From Desulfobacteraceae bacterium (GTDB lineage Bacteria > Desulfobacterota > Desulfobacteria > Desulfobacterales > Desulfobacteraceae): a DNA stretch of 35,292 bases. A model generated the notes under the pieces. That model did no database searches, was not told where the DNA came from, and worked only from the letters and a program-made list of their open reading frames with translations. The stretch spans positions 1 through 35,292 of the forward strand of contig JAABSK010000003.1 in the NCBI GenBank assembly GCA_011390435.1. The letters are read 5' to 3'. Made by a program: the position numbers and the translations under genes. Of the stretch, positions 22,188-30,766 are shown piece by piece. The stretch's first letter is position 1; each line of letters starts with the position of its first letter.

Positions 22188-23687
22188 CTAACTGGCCTTG
22201 AAGGATTTAAAGCTCACTTTATGGATATATTCTCCGGGAATCACTTTTTTTAAAGCGGTTTCCACTGTCCACAGGATATCTGATTCTGTAATATCATCTT
22301 TGTTTTCAGCCACCAGGGTTTTATTAATGGCATCATAAATCAGATCCCGGTAAAATGGCTGATGTTCCATGATTTCATCATAAGCCCGCTGGTCTGAATA
22401 ATCAATAGAGATATCTGCAGTGATATAGGTCAGTTCTTTGGATAAATCAGACGCCAGGATGACAAAATCCTCCAGAACCAGGTTTCCGGATGTGGGAAAA
22501 ATAACCGGCTCTGAAATTTCAATATCAATGGTCTCCATATCCGGCTGAGCTGGCGGTAGCGGCTGAACCGGCTGCGTCGCAACCGGCTGGGAAACCATGG
22601 GGTATAATTCTTCTGGTGCCTCTTTGGGTGAAAACAAAAAATAGGCCGCTGGAACTGTAATTCCCAGAAGGATCAAGACAGCAACTCCAGCCATGACCAG
22701 CCTGGATTTAAGCCAGCTGGCTGTTTTGGACTCACTGTGCAATCTTTCCAACCCCGGCAGGGGCAAATCATCATCTCCTTCCAGGACCACCTGGTCTTCA
22801 TCTGCCGACTGACCCAACACCCCATGGTCGTCTCCCAGAATATCGTCACTGTCCCCCAGTTCATCATCCAGACCAAGATCGGCACTGTCGCCCATTAAAT
22901 CTCCAAGAACATCTTCATCTTCCTGGTCTGCTGCCATCAGGAGCGTATCAATATCATCCTGGGAAATTAAAAGATCGTCCTCCGCAGCCGCACCTGTATC
23001 GTCTGTTTCATCGATTTCGTCAGCGATCTCTTCATCATCTTCGTCATCTTCCAGCAAAAGCGCATCAATATCTTCCTGGGAAACATCTTCACTGCCTTCA
23101 TCAAGATCCGGCAATATCATATCGGATTCCGGCATGAGAAAGTCATCTGCATCGTCCAGAACTACAGGCGGATCTTCTGCCAGTGATGGGTCAGGCTCTG
23201 GTAACGCATCAGGCGCAGCAGTATCCATGTCTGGATCCGGGTTGCGGTCAAAATCGCGGACGAGCTGATCAAGAGTTTCCTGGGTGATCAGCGTATCCTG
23301 CACACTTACCGCCTCTGATGCATCAATCAGTGTATCGCCTTGAAAAATCTGCTCTCCGGCATCATCTGCCATCTCAATATCACTGGGTTTTTCATCTGTC
23401 TCCACATCTGAAGCATCCGTGTGCATCAATTGATCGATATCATCCTGGGAGATCAGATCCAGAACATCATCTTCAACGTCATCGTCGCCAGACGCGGCAG
23501 TATCTGCCATTTCAACAGTTGAATTCATCAGGCTGTCGATATCATCCTGGGACAACTCGCCAAGGGAATCGTCATCTGTATCATCCAGAAAATTTTCTTC
23601 CATGGCCTCAACAGAGGAGGATTCCATCAGTTTATCAATATCATCCTGAGAAATTAAACTGTCATCTTCTAATGTTGGATCAGACAT
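22188..23687 (-). CDS. FliL-like membrane protein with six FliM-type CheY-binding motifs
   Basis: A 499-aa protein in three parts. Residues 1-310 are very acidic and carry six SQDDIDxL-type motifs (at 11-21, 44-54, 78-88, 133-143, 201-211 and 240-250); the fourth is degenerate (LITQETLDQLV). They match the N-terminus of FliM in this window, [11 protein letters not shown], the peptide that binds phosphorylated CheY. A single transmembrane helix follows at about 330-352. The C-terminal 110 residues resemble the FliL periplasmic domain: NLVLEDFVILASDLSKELTY, QPFYRDLIYDAINKTL, ending VSFKSFKAS. The predicted topology is repeats in the cytoplasm and the FliL-like domain in the periplasm near the stator. 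GAGGG lies 7 nt before the start; the gene follows fliA by 14 nt. CheY binding is an inference from motif identity. Confidence 0.82.
   Translation of the reverse strand: MSDPTLEDDSLISQDDIDKLMESSSVEAMEENFLDDTDDDSLGELSQDDIDSLMNSTVEMADTAASGDDDVEDDVLDLISQDDIDQLMHTDASDVETDEKPSDIEMADDAGEQIFQGDTLIDASEAVSVQDTLITQETLDQLVRDFDRNPDPDMDTAAPDALPEPDPSLAEDPPVVLDDADDFLMPESDMILPDLDEGSEDVSQEDIDALLLEDDEDDEEIADEIDETDDTGAAAEDDLLISQDDIDTLLMAADQEDEDVLGDLMGDSADLGLDDELGDSDDILGDDHGVLGQSADEDQVVLEGDDDLPLPGLERLHSESKTASWLKSRLVMAGVAVLILLGITVPAAYFLFSPKEAPEELYPMVSQPVATQPVQPLPPAQPDMETIDIEISEPVIFPTSGNLVLEDFVILASDLSKELTYITADISIDYSDQRAYDEIMEHQPFYRDLIYDAINKTLVAENKDDITESDILWTVETALKKVIPGEYIHKVSFKSFKAS
22938..23657 (-). repeat. Six-copy SQDDIDxL motif array inside the FliL-like gene
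   Basis: Codons 11-250 of the 499-aa gene. At DNA level, four copies on the plus strand share ATATCATCCTGGGA or a one-base variant (near 22950, 23435, 23538 and 23636) and two more diverged copies sit near 23056 and 23272. Spacing between copies is irregular (33, 34, 55, 68 and 39 residues), so this is an evolved motif array rather than a simple tandem repeat. Confidence 0.85.
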
Positions 23688-23701
23688 TTGATGCCCTCAT
23701 T

Positions 23702-24448
23702 TCATGAAAAATAATCTTTCAACCTGGCTTTCAGTTTCACCAGGACTGCGGTGTGGATCTGGCAGATCCGGGACTCGGTCAGCGAAAGCACCTCACCGAT
23801 CTCTTTTAATGTCAATTCGTCAAAATAATACAGCGACACCACCATCTGCTCTTTTTGTGTCAATGTTTTGATCGTTTCTGCCAGAACCAATGCCAGCTCT
23901 TTCTGATCAAAAGAATCGGCAGGATCTTCATCTCCTTTAATTCCGGACTGAAAACTGGTTTGAGAGTAGGTCTCGTTCTTCCGGGTCTTGATGAATTCAT
24001 CCAGGCGCAGCACCCCTGCGCCATGAATGGTGGTGAGCATATCATAATACCCGTCCAGAGACACCCCCAGTTCCCGGCAGATCTCATCATCATCTGCAGG
24101 TGCTTTTTTCCGGTCTTCAATGGACTTGACCGCCCGGGAGATATCCTGAATTTTTTTCCGGGTGGTTCTCGAATACGGGTCCATGCTTCGCAGCTCGTCC
24201 AGAATCGCCCCTTTTATTCTGTACTGGGCATAGGTTTTCAGGCTGACATGCTTGGATGGATCAAATTTATCCACCGCATCAATCAAACCCAGTGACCCTG
24301 CTGAAACCAGCTCATCAAAAAAAACACTGGACGGAACCCGCATGGCAAACCGTGCTGCAATATGCTTGACAAGATAGGCATATTCAACAATATTTTTCTC
24401 ACGGTCCGCATCTGATGCCATTTTGGTGTCCCGGTACGGTTTTTTCAT
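23702..24448 (-). CDS. fliA: FliA, flagellar sigma-28 factor
   Basis: A 248-aa sigma-70-family factor. Region 2 is clear: FFDELVSAGSLGLIDAVDKF, DPSKHVSLKTYAQYRIKGAI, LDELRSMDPYSRTTRKKI. Region 4 has LTLKEIGEVLSLTESRICQI, HTAVLVKLKARL. It directs RNA polymerase to late flagellar and chemotaxis promoters. It follows flhG by 20 nt. The ribosome-binding site at 24448 is weak; an internal ATG at 24421 is the other candidate start. The anti-sigma factor FlgM is not found in the window. Confidence 0.95.
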   Translation of the reverse strand: MKKPYRDTKMASDADREKNIVEYAYLVKHIAARFAMRVPSSVFFDELVSAGSLGLIDAVDKFDPSKHVSLKTYAQYRIKGAILDELRSMDPYSRTTRKKIQDISRAVKSIEDRKKAPADDDEICRELGVSLDGYYDMLTTIHGAGVLRLDEFIKTRKNETYSQTSFQSGIKGDEDPADSFDQKELALVLAETIKTLTQKEQMVVSLYYFDELTLKEIGEVLSLTESRICQIHTAVLVKLKARLKDYFS

Positions 24449-24468
24449 AAACGACTGATTTTTTTCAT

Positions 24469-25362
24469 CTAATTGACCGGTTGAAATATCCTGTTCATAA
24501 AAAATGTCAGATTCCCGTTTGACCGTTCCTGAACAGGGCTGTTCATCAGCTGATGCGCAATATTTTCCAGGGCTTTTGCTGCAGCGGAATCCGGTGCACT
24601 GTCCATGACCAGGCCTCTTTTTTGAACTGCCACCTGCAATTGCCGATCCATGGGGATATATCCGGCATATTCCAGTACCACATTCTTTAAAAATCGATCC
24701 AGAGCGCCGCTCAAGGATGCATATACTTTTTTGGCTTCTGCTTCAGACGCCACCATATTGACAATCAATTTGAAATGATTGGTTCCATACTGCTGAGACA
24801 TGACTTTCATCATGGCATAGGCATCCGTAATTGATGTGGGTTCCCGAGTGGCAATCACAATGACTTCATCACATGCTGAGTTAAAATACAACACATTGGA
24901 TGAAATTCCGGCACCAGTATCCACCAGAATGATGTCTGCCATATCTGCAAGGGTTTCAAATTCACTTAAGAGGTTGAGCTTTTCCCCTTCTCCCAGCTGG
25001 GCCAGGTCTGAAAATCCAGAACCACCCGGAAGGATTTTAATGCCATGTTCCGATTCCACCAGTACCTGCTTGAGGGTTTTTTCCGACTGGATAACGTGGC
25101 GGATACTGTACCGGGGCCTTAAATTAAAAATAATGTCAATGTTGGCAAGACCGACATCCGCGTCAATGATGACCACCCGCTTTCCTGCTCCGGCAAGGCA
25201 TACCGCCATATTGCCGACAACATTGGTCTTTCCGACACCGCCCTTGCCACTGGTTACAGCGATCACCCGCGGAACCGGTCTGTTCCCGTCCGGCACCTGA
25301 TTTACCCCCTTGAAAAGTCTTTGATCTTTAACGACTTTTCGAAGCCCTTTTGCTTGATCCAC
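24469..25362 (-). CDS. flhG: FlhG (FleN/YlxH), MinD-like flagellar number regulator
   Basis: A 297-aa P-loop ATPase of the ParA/MinD group. It has VIAVTSGKGGVGKTNVVGNM (deviant Walker A about residues 38-46), VVIIDADVGLANIDIIFNLR and DIILVDTGAGISSNVLYFNS. With FlhF it controls number and placement of flagella. The frame is open up to 25428, but GTG 25362 is preferred because GGAGA lies about 10 nt ahead and this limits the overlap with the end of flhF to 35 nt. The N-terminal segment VDQAKGLRKVV resembles the usual activator helix of FlhG, which stimulates the FlhF GTPase. Confidence 0.92.
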   Translation of the reverse strand: MDQAKGLRKVVKDQRLFKGVNQVPDGNRPVPRVIAVTSGKGGVGKTNVVGNMAVCLAGAGKRVVIIDADVGLANIDIIFNLRPRYSIRHVIQSEKTLKQVLVESEHGIKILPGGSGFSDLAQLGEGEKLNLLSEFETLADMADIILVDTGAGISSNVLYFNSACDEVIVIATREPTSITDAYAMMKVMSQQYGTNHFKLIVNMVASEAEAKKVYASLSGALDRFLKNVVLEYAGYIPMDRQLQVAVQKRGLVMDSAPDSAAAKALENIAHQLMNSPVQERSNGNLTFFMNRIFQPVN

Positions 25363-26467
25363 CGTCTTTTGTCTCCTTTGGTTCCTTTTTGAGAATAATC
25401 CGTAACAGGTGCTGCGCGTCCGGAACAATCAGATCCTCAGGAACCTTTTGCCCGTCTGCTATGAGGGAAACAGGCAATTGAATATCACACAGATGATCCA
25501 GTATCTTGCCGCACCGCCTTGTTTCATCTATCTTTGTAAAAACCACTGTATCTGGATTGAACACTGAAAAAGCCGCTGCAGCTTCTTTTATAATAATCGA
25601 TTCACTGGTAACACTCAAGACCAAATGAGATGAAATCCCAAAATCACTGTGAATCAACTGCAATATTTCATCAATTTTCAGTTTGTCTAAATGGCTGTGG
25701 CCGGCGGTATCGATTAACACCATGTCCATTGACCGCATCCGGTCCAGGGCGCAGGACAGATCCTGTCGGCTGAAGGCTGGAACACAGACCAGCCCCATGA
25801 TCGATGCATAGGCCTTAAGCTGTTCAAATGCCCCCACCCGGTAATTGTCAATAGAGATCAGACCCACATTCATTTTCCGCTGATAGGTCAACATGGCGGC
25901 AAGTTTTGCAATCGTGGTGGTTTTGCCAACCCCGGTAGGCCCGACAAAAGCAGCCACATGGGGAACGCCGGAACGATTGTCCCTGGAAAAAAAATCCTTT
26001 GTTGAAATTCGATCCAGGCAGTGGCGGATGACACTTTTTTTCAATGTTTTGATTTTCTCTTCCGGATCTGAACCATCAGGCATCTCTAATCCCGCTGCCT
26101 GGACAATTTCACCGGCAACTGCCTCACTCACCCCTGCCCTGAGCAAAGAAGCCAGAATCCCCACAGATTCTACATGCCTGCATGCCATATGGCGCATACT
26201 GCTGCTGAGTCCGGCAAGGGAAATCATATCCTTGATATCGGCAATATCGTTTTTGATGACATCCATCAAATCTGTTTTGGAACCGGAAAAAGATGACTGG
26301 GGCGGCGGAATCGCAGCTTCGACCTCAAACATGGTTTTTGCATACGGGTCAAACGGCTTTTTGGGAATTTTCCGGGTGCTGAGAATCATGGCATCAGAAC
26401 CCAGTTCTTCCTTGATGCTGGCAATGGCCTGCTGAATATTCTCTGCCTTAAAAACTTTCCTATTCAT
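25328..26467 (-). CDS. flhF: FlhF, SRP-type GTPase for flagellar placement
   Basis: A 379-aa signal-recognition-particle-type GTPase. N-terminal basic domain MNRKVFKAENIQQAIASIKE, ELGSDAMILSTRKI; NG domain with GPTGVGKT (176-183), SIDNYRVGAFEQLKAYASIM, VLIDTAGHSHLDK and the guanine motif TKIDETRRCG. It recruits early flagellar parts to the site of assembly, usually a pole. It overlaps the flhA stop by 8 nt and the flhG start by 35 nt. Confidence 0.95.
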   Translation of the reverse strand: MNRKVFKAENIQQAIASIKEELGSDAMILSTRKIPKKPFDPYAKTMFEVEAAIPPPQSSFSGSKTDLMDVIKNDIADIKDMISLAGLSSSMRHMACRHVESVGILASLLRAGVSEAVAGEIVQAAGLEMPDGSDPEEKIKTLKKSVIRHCLDRISTKDFFSRDNRSGVPHVAAFVGPTGVGKTTTIAKLAAMLTYQRKMNVGLISIDNYRVGAFEQLKAYASIMGLVCVPAFSRQDLSCALDRMRSMDMVLIDTAGHSHLDKLKIDEILQLIHSDFGISSHLVLSVTSESIIIKEAAAAFSVFNPDTVVFTKIDETRRCGKILDHLCDIQLPVSLIADGQKVPEDLIVPDAQHLLRIILKKEPKETKDGGSSKRASKSR

Positions 26468-28559
26468 CTTTTAAACTCACCTTTCCACTTGCCTGTAAAT
26501 TAATATCATCCACAATTTCTGCGTGGGATACCACAAAAACAGCCGGCAGTGACGGCTCAATCAACTTGCGCACGTGACGTCTCAGGTTCGGCGTTGTCAT
26601 GATCACCGGCTGGGTGTTCAAGGCGACCTGCTGCTCAACCTGGGCGCTCATCGCCTTTACGATCTGCACAACCAGCTTGGGATCCAGCGCAAGGTATGAT
26701 CCATGCTCCGTACGCTTGACATTTTTCATCAGAACCTCTTCCAGATGCTGATCCAGGGTGATCACCTGGAGAACCTTACCTTCCTGGAGATACGGCGCCA
26801 GCATCGATTTTGCAATCCGCTGACGGACATATTCGGTCAACAGATCCGGATCTTTCCCCATGGGTGAAAAGTCTGCCAGAGTCTCGACAATCGTCAGAAG
26901 ATCCCGGATGGAAATCCGCTCCCGGAGAAGGTTCTGCAATACTTTCTGCACCACACCGAGGCTGAGCATGTTGGGAATCAGCTCTTCCACTGCCTTGGGA
27001 CTTCGTTTGGCCAGATTGTCCATCAGGTGCTGTACTTCCTGCCTGCCCAGAAGATCATGGGCATTGTTGCGGACAATTTCCGTCAAATGGGTGGCAATAA
27101 CAGTGGAGTTGTCCACCACTGTATATCCGGCAAATTTTGCTTCTTCTTCTCTCTCCTGCGGAATCCATTTGGCCGGCAGGTTAAACGCCGGCTCAATGGT
27201 GTCAATGCCATCAATGGCCTGGGCATTGCCGCCAGGATCCATGGCCAGAAGATGGTTGATCATCAATTCAGTCCCGGCAGCTTCAACGCCCTTGATCATC
27301 AGACGGTACTGTCCCGGGCTCAGGTTCAGGTTGTCCCGGATATGGATTGGCGGAATAATGACGCCCATTTCAGTGGCAAACTGTCGGCGTATAGCCCGGA
27401 TGCGCCCGAGAAGCGTGCCATCCTGCTGCTTGTCCACCAGCGGAATCAATCCATAGCCCACCTCCAGTTCAATGGTATCCAGGTTCAGGAGATGATCAAC
27501 ATCTTCTGGTGCCCCGGATGTCTCCTCTTCTGCGCTTGTCTTCTCTTCAGCCAGCTTTTCCTCTTTGGCCGCCCCTTCTTCTTTTAAAAAATACCAGGCA
27601 ATGGTGCCCAGAACAAGGCCCAGAGTCATGAAAGGGATCGAAGGCAGCCCTGGGATCAGTCCCATACCAAAGATGATTACCGCGCCGATAAATACGGGTG
27701 TGGAACTGGCCAGCAGGTGTTTGGCAAACTCCTTGCCCATTTTCATGCTGGAGCCGGAGCGGGATACCAGAAGACCGGCAGCAGCCGATACCAGAAGAGC
27801 GGGAATCTGGGAAACCAGTCCATCCCCCACGGTTAAAAGGGTATAGTTGGCCAGGGCTTCTCCCATTTCCATTCCCTGCTGCAGCACCCCGATGACAAAT
27901 CCGCCCACAATGTTGATCAAGGTGATCACGATACCGGCAATGGCGTCTCCCCGGACGAACTTGGAGGCACCATCCATGGCTCCGTGGAATTCTGCTTCCC
28001 GCGCAATGGCCTGTCTGCGATCTCCAGCCTCGATCTCGTCGATCATTCCAGCGTTGAGATCCGCATCAATGGCCATCTGCTTTCCCGGCATGGCATCCAG
28101 AGTAAACCGGGCCGCGACCTCTGCAATCCTGCCGGCACCTTTGGTGATGACCAGAAAATTGATCAGCACCAGAATAATAAATACCACAAGGCCCACCACA
28201 TAATTTCCACCCACAACAAAACTGCCGAAAGACTGAATAATGTCGCCGGCAGCAGACGGTCCCTCGCTGCCACGCAGAAGAATCAACCGGGTGGAGGCCA
28301 CATTCAACGACAGCCTGAATAAAGTGAGCACCAGCAGGAGGGACGGAAAAATGGCAAATTCCAGGGGTTTTGTAGTGTACATGGTGGTGATGAGCACCAC
28401 GATAGCAAAGGATATATTCAGCGCCAGAAAAAAATCAAGGACAATGGGATGCAATGGCAGGATCATTGCCATGAGAATCCCGATAAAGGCCACCACAACC
28501 AGAATATCTGACGATTCGTTTTTAAGTCCTGAAAGAATTCCTGCTCTACTGACTGCCAT
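26460..28559 (-). CDS. flhA: FlhA, flagellar export-gate protein
   Basis: A 699-aa protein: eight or so transmembrane helices in the first 310 residues and a large cytoplasmic domain that docks export chaperones. The FHIPEP-type signature is intact (FRLSLNVASTRLILLRG, about 81-97), as is AGDRRQAIAREAEFHGAMDG with ASKFVRGDAIAGIV. The C-terminus ends in DDINLQASGKVSLKDE. GGAG precedes the start. Length and motifs are standard. Confidence 0.98.
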   Translation of the reverse strand: MAVSRAGILSGLKNESSDILVVVAFIGILMAMILPLHPIVLDFFLALNISFAIVVLITTMYTTKPLEFAIFPSLLLVLTLFRLSLNVASTRLILLRGSEGPSAAGDIIQSFGSFVVGGNYVVGLVVFIILVLINFLVITKGAGRIAEVAARFTLDAMPGKQMAIDADLNAGMIDEIEAGDRRQAIAREAEFHGAMDGASKFVRGDAIAGIVITLINIVGGFVIGVLQQGMEMGEALANYTLLTVGDGLVSQIPALLVSAAAGLLVSRSGSSMKMGKEFAKHLLASSTPVFIGAVIIFGMGLIPGLPSIPFMTLGLVLGTIAWYFLKEEGAAKEEKLAEEKTSAEEETSGAPEDVDHLLNLDTIELEVGYGLIPLVDKQQDGTLLGRIRAIRRQFATEMGVIIPPIHIRDNLNLSPGQYRLMIKGVEAAGTELMINHLLAMDPGGNAQAIDGIDTIEPAFNLPAKWIPQEREEEAKFAGYTVVDNSTVIATHLTEIVRNNAHDLLGRQEVQHLMDNLAKRSPKAVEELIPNMLSLGVVQKVLQNLLRERISIRDLLTIVETLADFSPMGKDPDLLTEYVRQRIAKSMLAPYLQEGKVLQVITLDQHLEEVLMKNVKRTEHGSYLALDPKLVVQIVKAMSAQVEQQVALNTQPVIMTTPNLRRHVRKLIEPSLPAVFVVSHAEIVDDINLQASGKVSLKDE

Positions 28560-28586
28560 TAAAACTCCACGCTGAAAACACTGTTT

Positions 28587-28603
28587 TTTGACAAAAAGTC
28601 AAA
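28587..28603. repeat. Small inverted repeat between flhB and flhA
   Basis: TTTGAC (28587-28592) and GTCAAA (28598-28603) around five A residues in the 58-bp flhB-flhA gap, one of the larger gaps in the operon. There is no T-run in the direction of transcription. It may be a weak hairpin or a protein site; the TTTGAC arms recall those of the inverted repeat at 19513-19535. Confidence 0.35.
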
Positions 28604-28617
28604 CCATTGACGCCATC

Positions 28618-29691
28618 TTAAGATGTTTTTCCCTTTAACTTGTATACATAGGCCAGTAATTCCGCGACTGCCTGGTAAAACTCTGAAGGGACCTCCTGGC
28701 CAATATCAACTATCCTATACAAATTCCGGGCCAATGGTTTGTCTTCCACCAGGGGAATATCATTTTCCTGTGCAACCCGCCGGATATTTTCCGCCACCGG
28801 CCCTGCCCCCTTTGCCAGAACAATCGGCGCATCCATCTGGGTCTTGTCATATTTGATGGCCACAGCCAGGCGGGTCGGGTTGGTCACCACCACATCCGCA
28901 TCCGGAACATCCGCCATCATCCGCTTTCTGGCAGCTTCATGCTGGAGCTGCCTGATTCTGGACTTGACAACGGGATCACCGTCTGTCTGCTTGATCTCGT
29001 CTTTGACCTCTTTTTTGGTCATCTTCTGATCCTCCAGAAACTTCCATTTCTGATAGGCATAGTCCAGAACAGCCAGCACAATCATGATCAAACAAACCTT
29101 GATGATCATGTAAAATGCGGTTCGAAGGATGAACAGCAGGATATAGCCGACACTCATGTCTGCCAGAAGGGTGATATCCGTCAGAAGCGTTTTGATGGTG
29201 GAATATCCGACAAAAGAGATCACGGTGATCTTGAAAATGGATTTTAAAAACTCCACCACCGCCCGTGAGGTAAACTTTTGTTTAAACCCGTTGATCGGAT
29301 CCAAACGGGAAAATTTGGGTTCGATGGCTTTCCAGGAAATCACAAAACCCACCTGTGCCAGATTGGTAATCAGGGCCATGACCACCACCGCCAGCATCAC
29401 CGGGATACAGATCTTGATGACCATAAATGTATGAAAGCCCAGAAGCCTGACCACATCAACGCTCTGCAGGGATGGAATCTTTGTGAAAACCAGGTTGTGG
29501 TGCAGTACCCTTGCCAGATCTTCATAAAAAGAACCCGCAGTTGCATACAGGGCACAGGCACCGGCAATCAAAACAAAAACAGACGGGATTTCAATGCTCT
29601 TGGCAACCTGACCTTCCTCTCTTGCCTTGGAAAGCTTACGCGACGATGCGTCTTCGGTTTTCTCTCCACCGCTCTCAGGATCTTCAGCCAT
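28618..29691 (-). CDS. flhB: FlhB, export-gate substrate switch protein, with NPTR cleavage site
   Basis: A 357-aa protein with four transmembrane helices (about residues 35-55, 88-115, 150-172 and 185-212) and a C-terminal cytoplasmic switch domain. The N-terminus EKTEDASSRKLSKAREEGQV and the linker KEVKDEIKQTDGDPVVKSRI are classic. The autocleavage loop reads DVVVTNPTRLAVAIKYDK: Asn271-Pro272-Thr273-Arg274, where almost all family members have His. Asn, which supplies the cleavage chemistry, is kept. It follows fliR by 6 nt and precedes flhA. FlhX in the same operon duplicates its C-terminal fragment. Confidence 0.96.
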   Translation of the reverse strand: MAEDPESGGEKTEDASSRKLSKAREEGQVAKSIEIPSVFVLIAGACALYATAGSFYEDLARVLHHNLVFTKIPSLQSVDVVRLLGFHTFMVIKICIPVMLAVVVMALITNLAQVGFVISWKAIEPKFSRLDPINGFKQKFTSRAVVEFLKSIFKITVISFVGYSTIKTLLTDITLLADMSVGYILLFILRTAFYMIIKVCLIMIVLAVLDYAYQKWKFLEDQKMTKKEVKDEIKQTDGDPVVKSRIRQLQHEAARKRMMADVPDADVVVTNPTRLAVAIKYDKTQMDAPIVLAKGAGPVAENIRRVAQENDIPLVEDKPLARNLYRIVDIGQEVPSEFYQAVAELLAYVYKLKGKTS

Positions 29692-29697
29692 GAAATC

Positions 29698-30486
29698 CTA
29701 TCCTCCACCCGTATAAAACAGCAGATATGTCAAGACCTGGCGAAAGCCGTCAACATAATTTCGGGTCACCACCAGAATAATCTGAAGCGTCAACCCAAAC
29801 AGCAGCAGTCCCACGACAATCTTTAACGGAAACGCCACAATCATGACATTCATCTGGGGGGAAAACTTGGCCATCAGCCCAAAAGAAACCGTTACAAACG
29901 CCAGGGATGCAATCACCGGGGCGCCGATTTTAAGGGCCAGGAAAAACAGATGCCCCCCGAATTCCAGAAGTTTGACCATCAAGGCATCATGCATCATGAA
30001 ATAACCGATGGGGACCAGACGGAAACTGTCCACCACCGCCATGAACATGATGTGATGACCATTGAACAGAAGGAAAATAACGATGCAGACCCAGTATCCC
30101 AGCTGGTCCATGATTGAGACATTGGCACCGGTCTGCGGGTCCACCACATTGATCATGGCAAACCCCATCTGAAAACCGATCACCTGACCAGCCAGCTGGA
30201 CCGAGGCAAAAAAGATCCGCAGACTCAGCCCCAGCGCCAGGCCGATCAGAAACTCGGCAAGAATCAAAAGCCCTGTGGCTCCGACAGACAACGGGAAACG
30301 GGTAATATCCACCGGCACAACCGTATAGAACAGCAGGGAAACCACCATGACAAATCCCATTTTCAGCCGGGCCGGGAACACATCAGATGAAAACAGCGGA
30401 AACATGAAAAGAAGAATGCTGATCCGCAAAAGCACCAGCATGTAGGTTCTGAACTCAACCGGATCGATCACATTGAGAATATCCAT
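29698..30486 (-). CDS. fliR: FliR, flagellar export-gate protein
   Basis: A 262-aa integral membrane protein: MDILNVIDPVEFRTYMLVLL, LIGLALGLSLRIFFASVQLA, GQVIGFQMGFAMINVVDPQT, the FliR core. It forms the export gate with FliP and FliQ. An in-frame TTG at 30492 would add two residues; the ATG at 30486 is taken as start, 8 nt after the fliQ stop. Size and membrane pattern are typical. Confidence 0.95.
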   Translation of the reverse strand: MDILNVIDPVEFRTYMLVLLRISILLFMFPLFSSDVFPARLKMGFVMVVSLLFYTVVPVDITRFPLSVGATGLLILAEFLIGLALGLSLRIFFASVQLAGQVIGFQMGFAMINVVDPQTGANVSIMDQLGYWVCIVIFLLFNGHHIMFMAVVDSFRLVPIGYFMMHDALMVKLLEFGGHLFFLALKIGAPVIASLAFVTVSFGLMAKFSPQMNVMIVAFPLKIVVGLLLFGLTLQIILVVTRNYVDGFRQVLTYLLFYTGGG

Positions 30487-30494
30487 GGTCAACT

Positions 30495-30764
30495 CTATCG
30501 GATATAGATGGGAATGTTTTCAATCACGTTGACGGTAAAAGAGGTCATTTCTTCCAGCATCCAGGGGGAGGCATACAGCAGGCCCAGAAAAACAGCGATA
30601 ATTTTGGGAACAAAGGTCAATGTCATCTCCTGAATCTGAGTAACCGCTTGAAAAACACTGATCACAAGTCCGGCCAGCAACCCAAGCCCCAGCATGGGCA
30701 TGGAAAGATAGATGGTCAGCAAAATGGCCTGCTTGGCATATTCAACCACAAATTCAGGGGTCAT
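30495..30764 (-). CDS. fliQ: FliQ, flagellar export-gate protein
   Basis: An 89-aa protein with two transmembrane helices: TPEFVVEYAKQAILLTIYLS, PMLGLGLLAGLVISVFQAVT, then the family block QIQEMTLTFVPKIIAVFLGL. ATG 30764 lies 2 nt after the fliP stop; the open frame to 30812 lies within fliP and is not used. Length matches the family (about 89 aa). Confidence 0.95.
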   Translation of the reverse strand: MTPEFVVEYAKQAILLTIYLSMPMLGLGLLAGLVISVFQAVTQIQEMTLTFVPKIIAVFLGLLYASPWMLEEMTSFTVNVIENIPIYIR

Positions 30765-30766
30765 GA

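Noticed and set aside
22938..23657. CRISPR or simple tandem DNA repeat
   Set aside because: The repeats are in-frame protein motifs with irregular spacing inside a coding sequence, not a repeat-spacer array.
26860..27456. 198-aa plus-strand ORF opposite flhA
   Set aside because: It is a complement of conserved FlhA sequence with no family features of its own.
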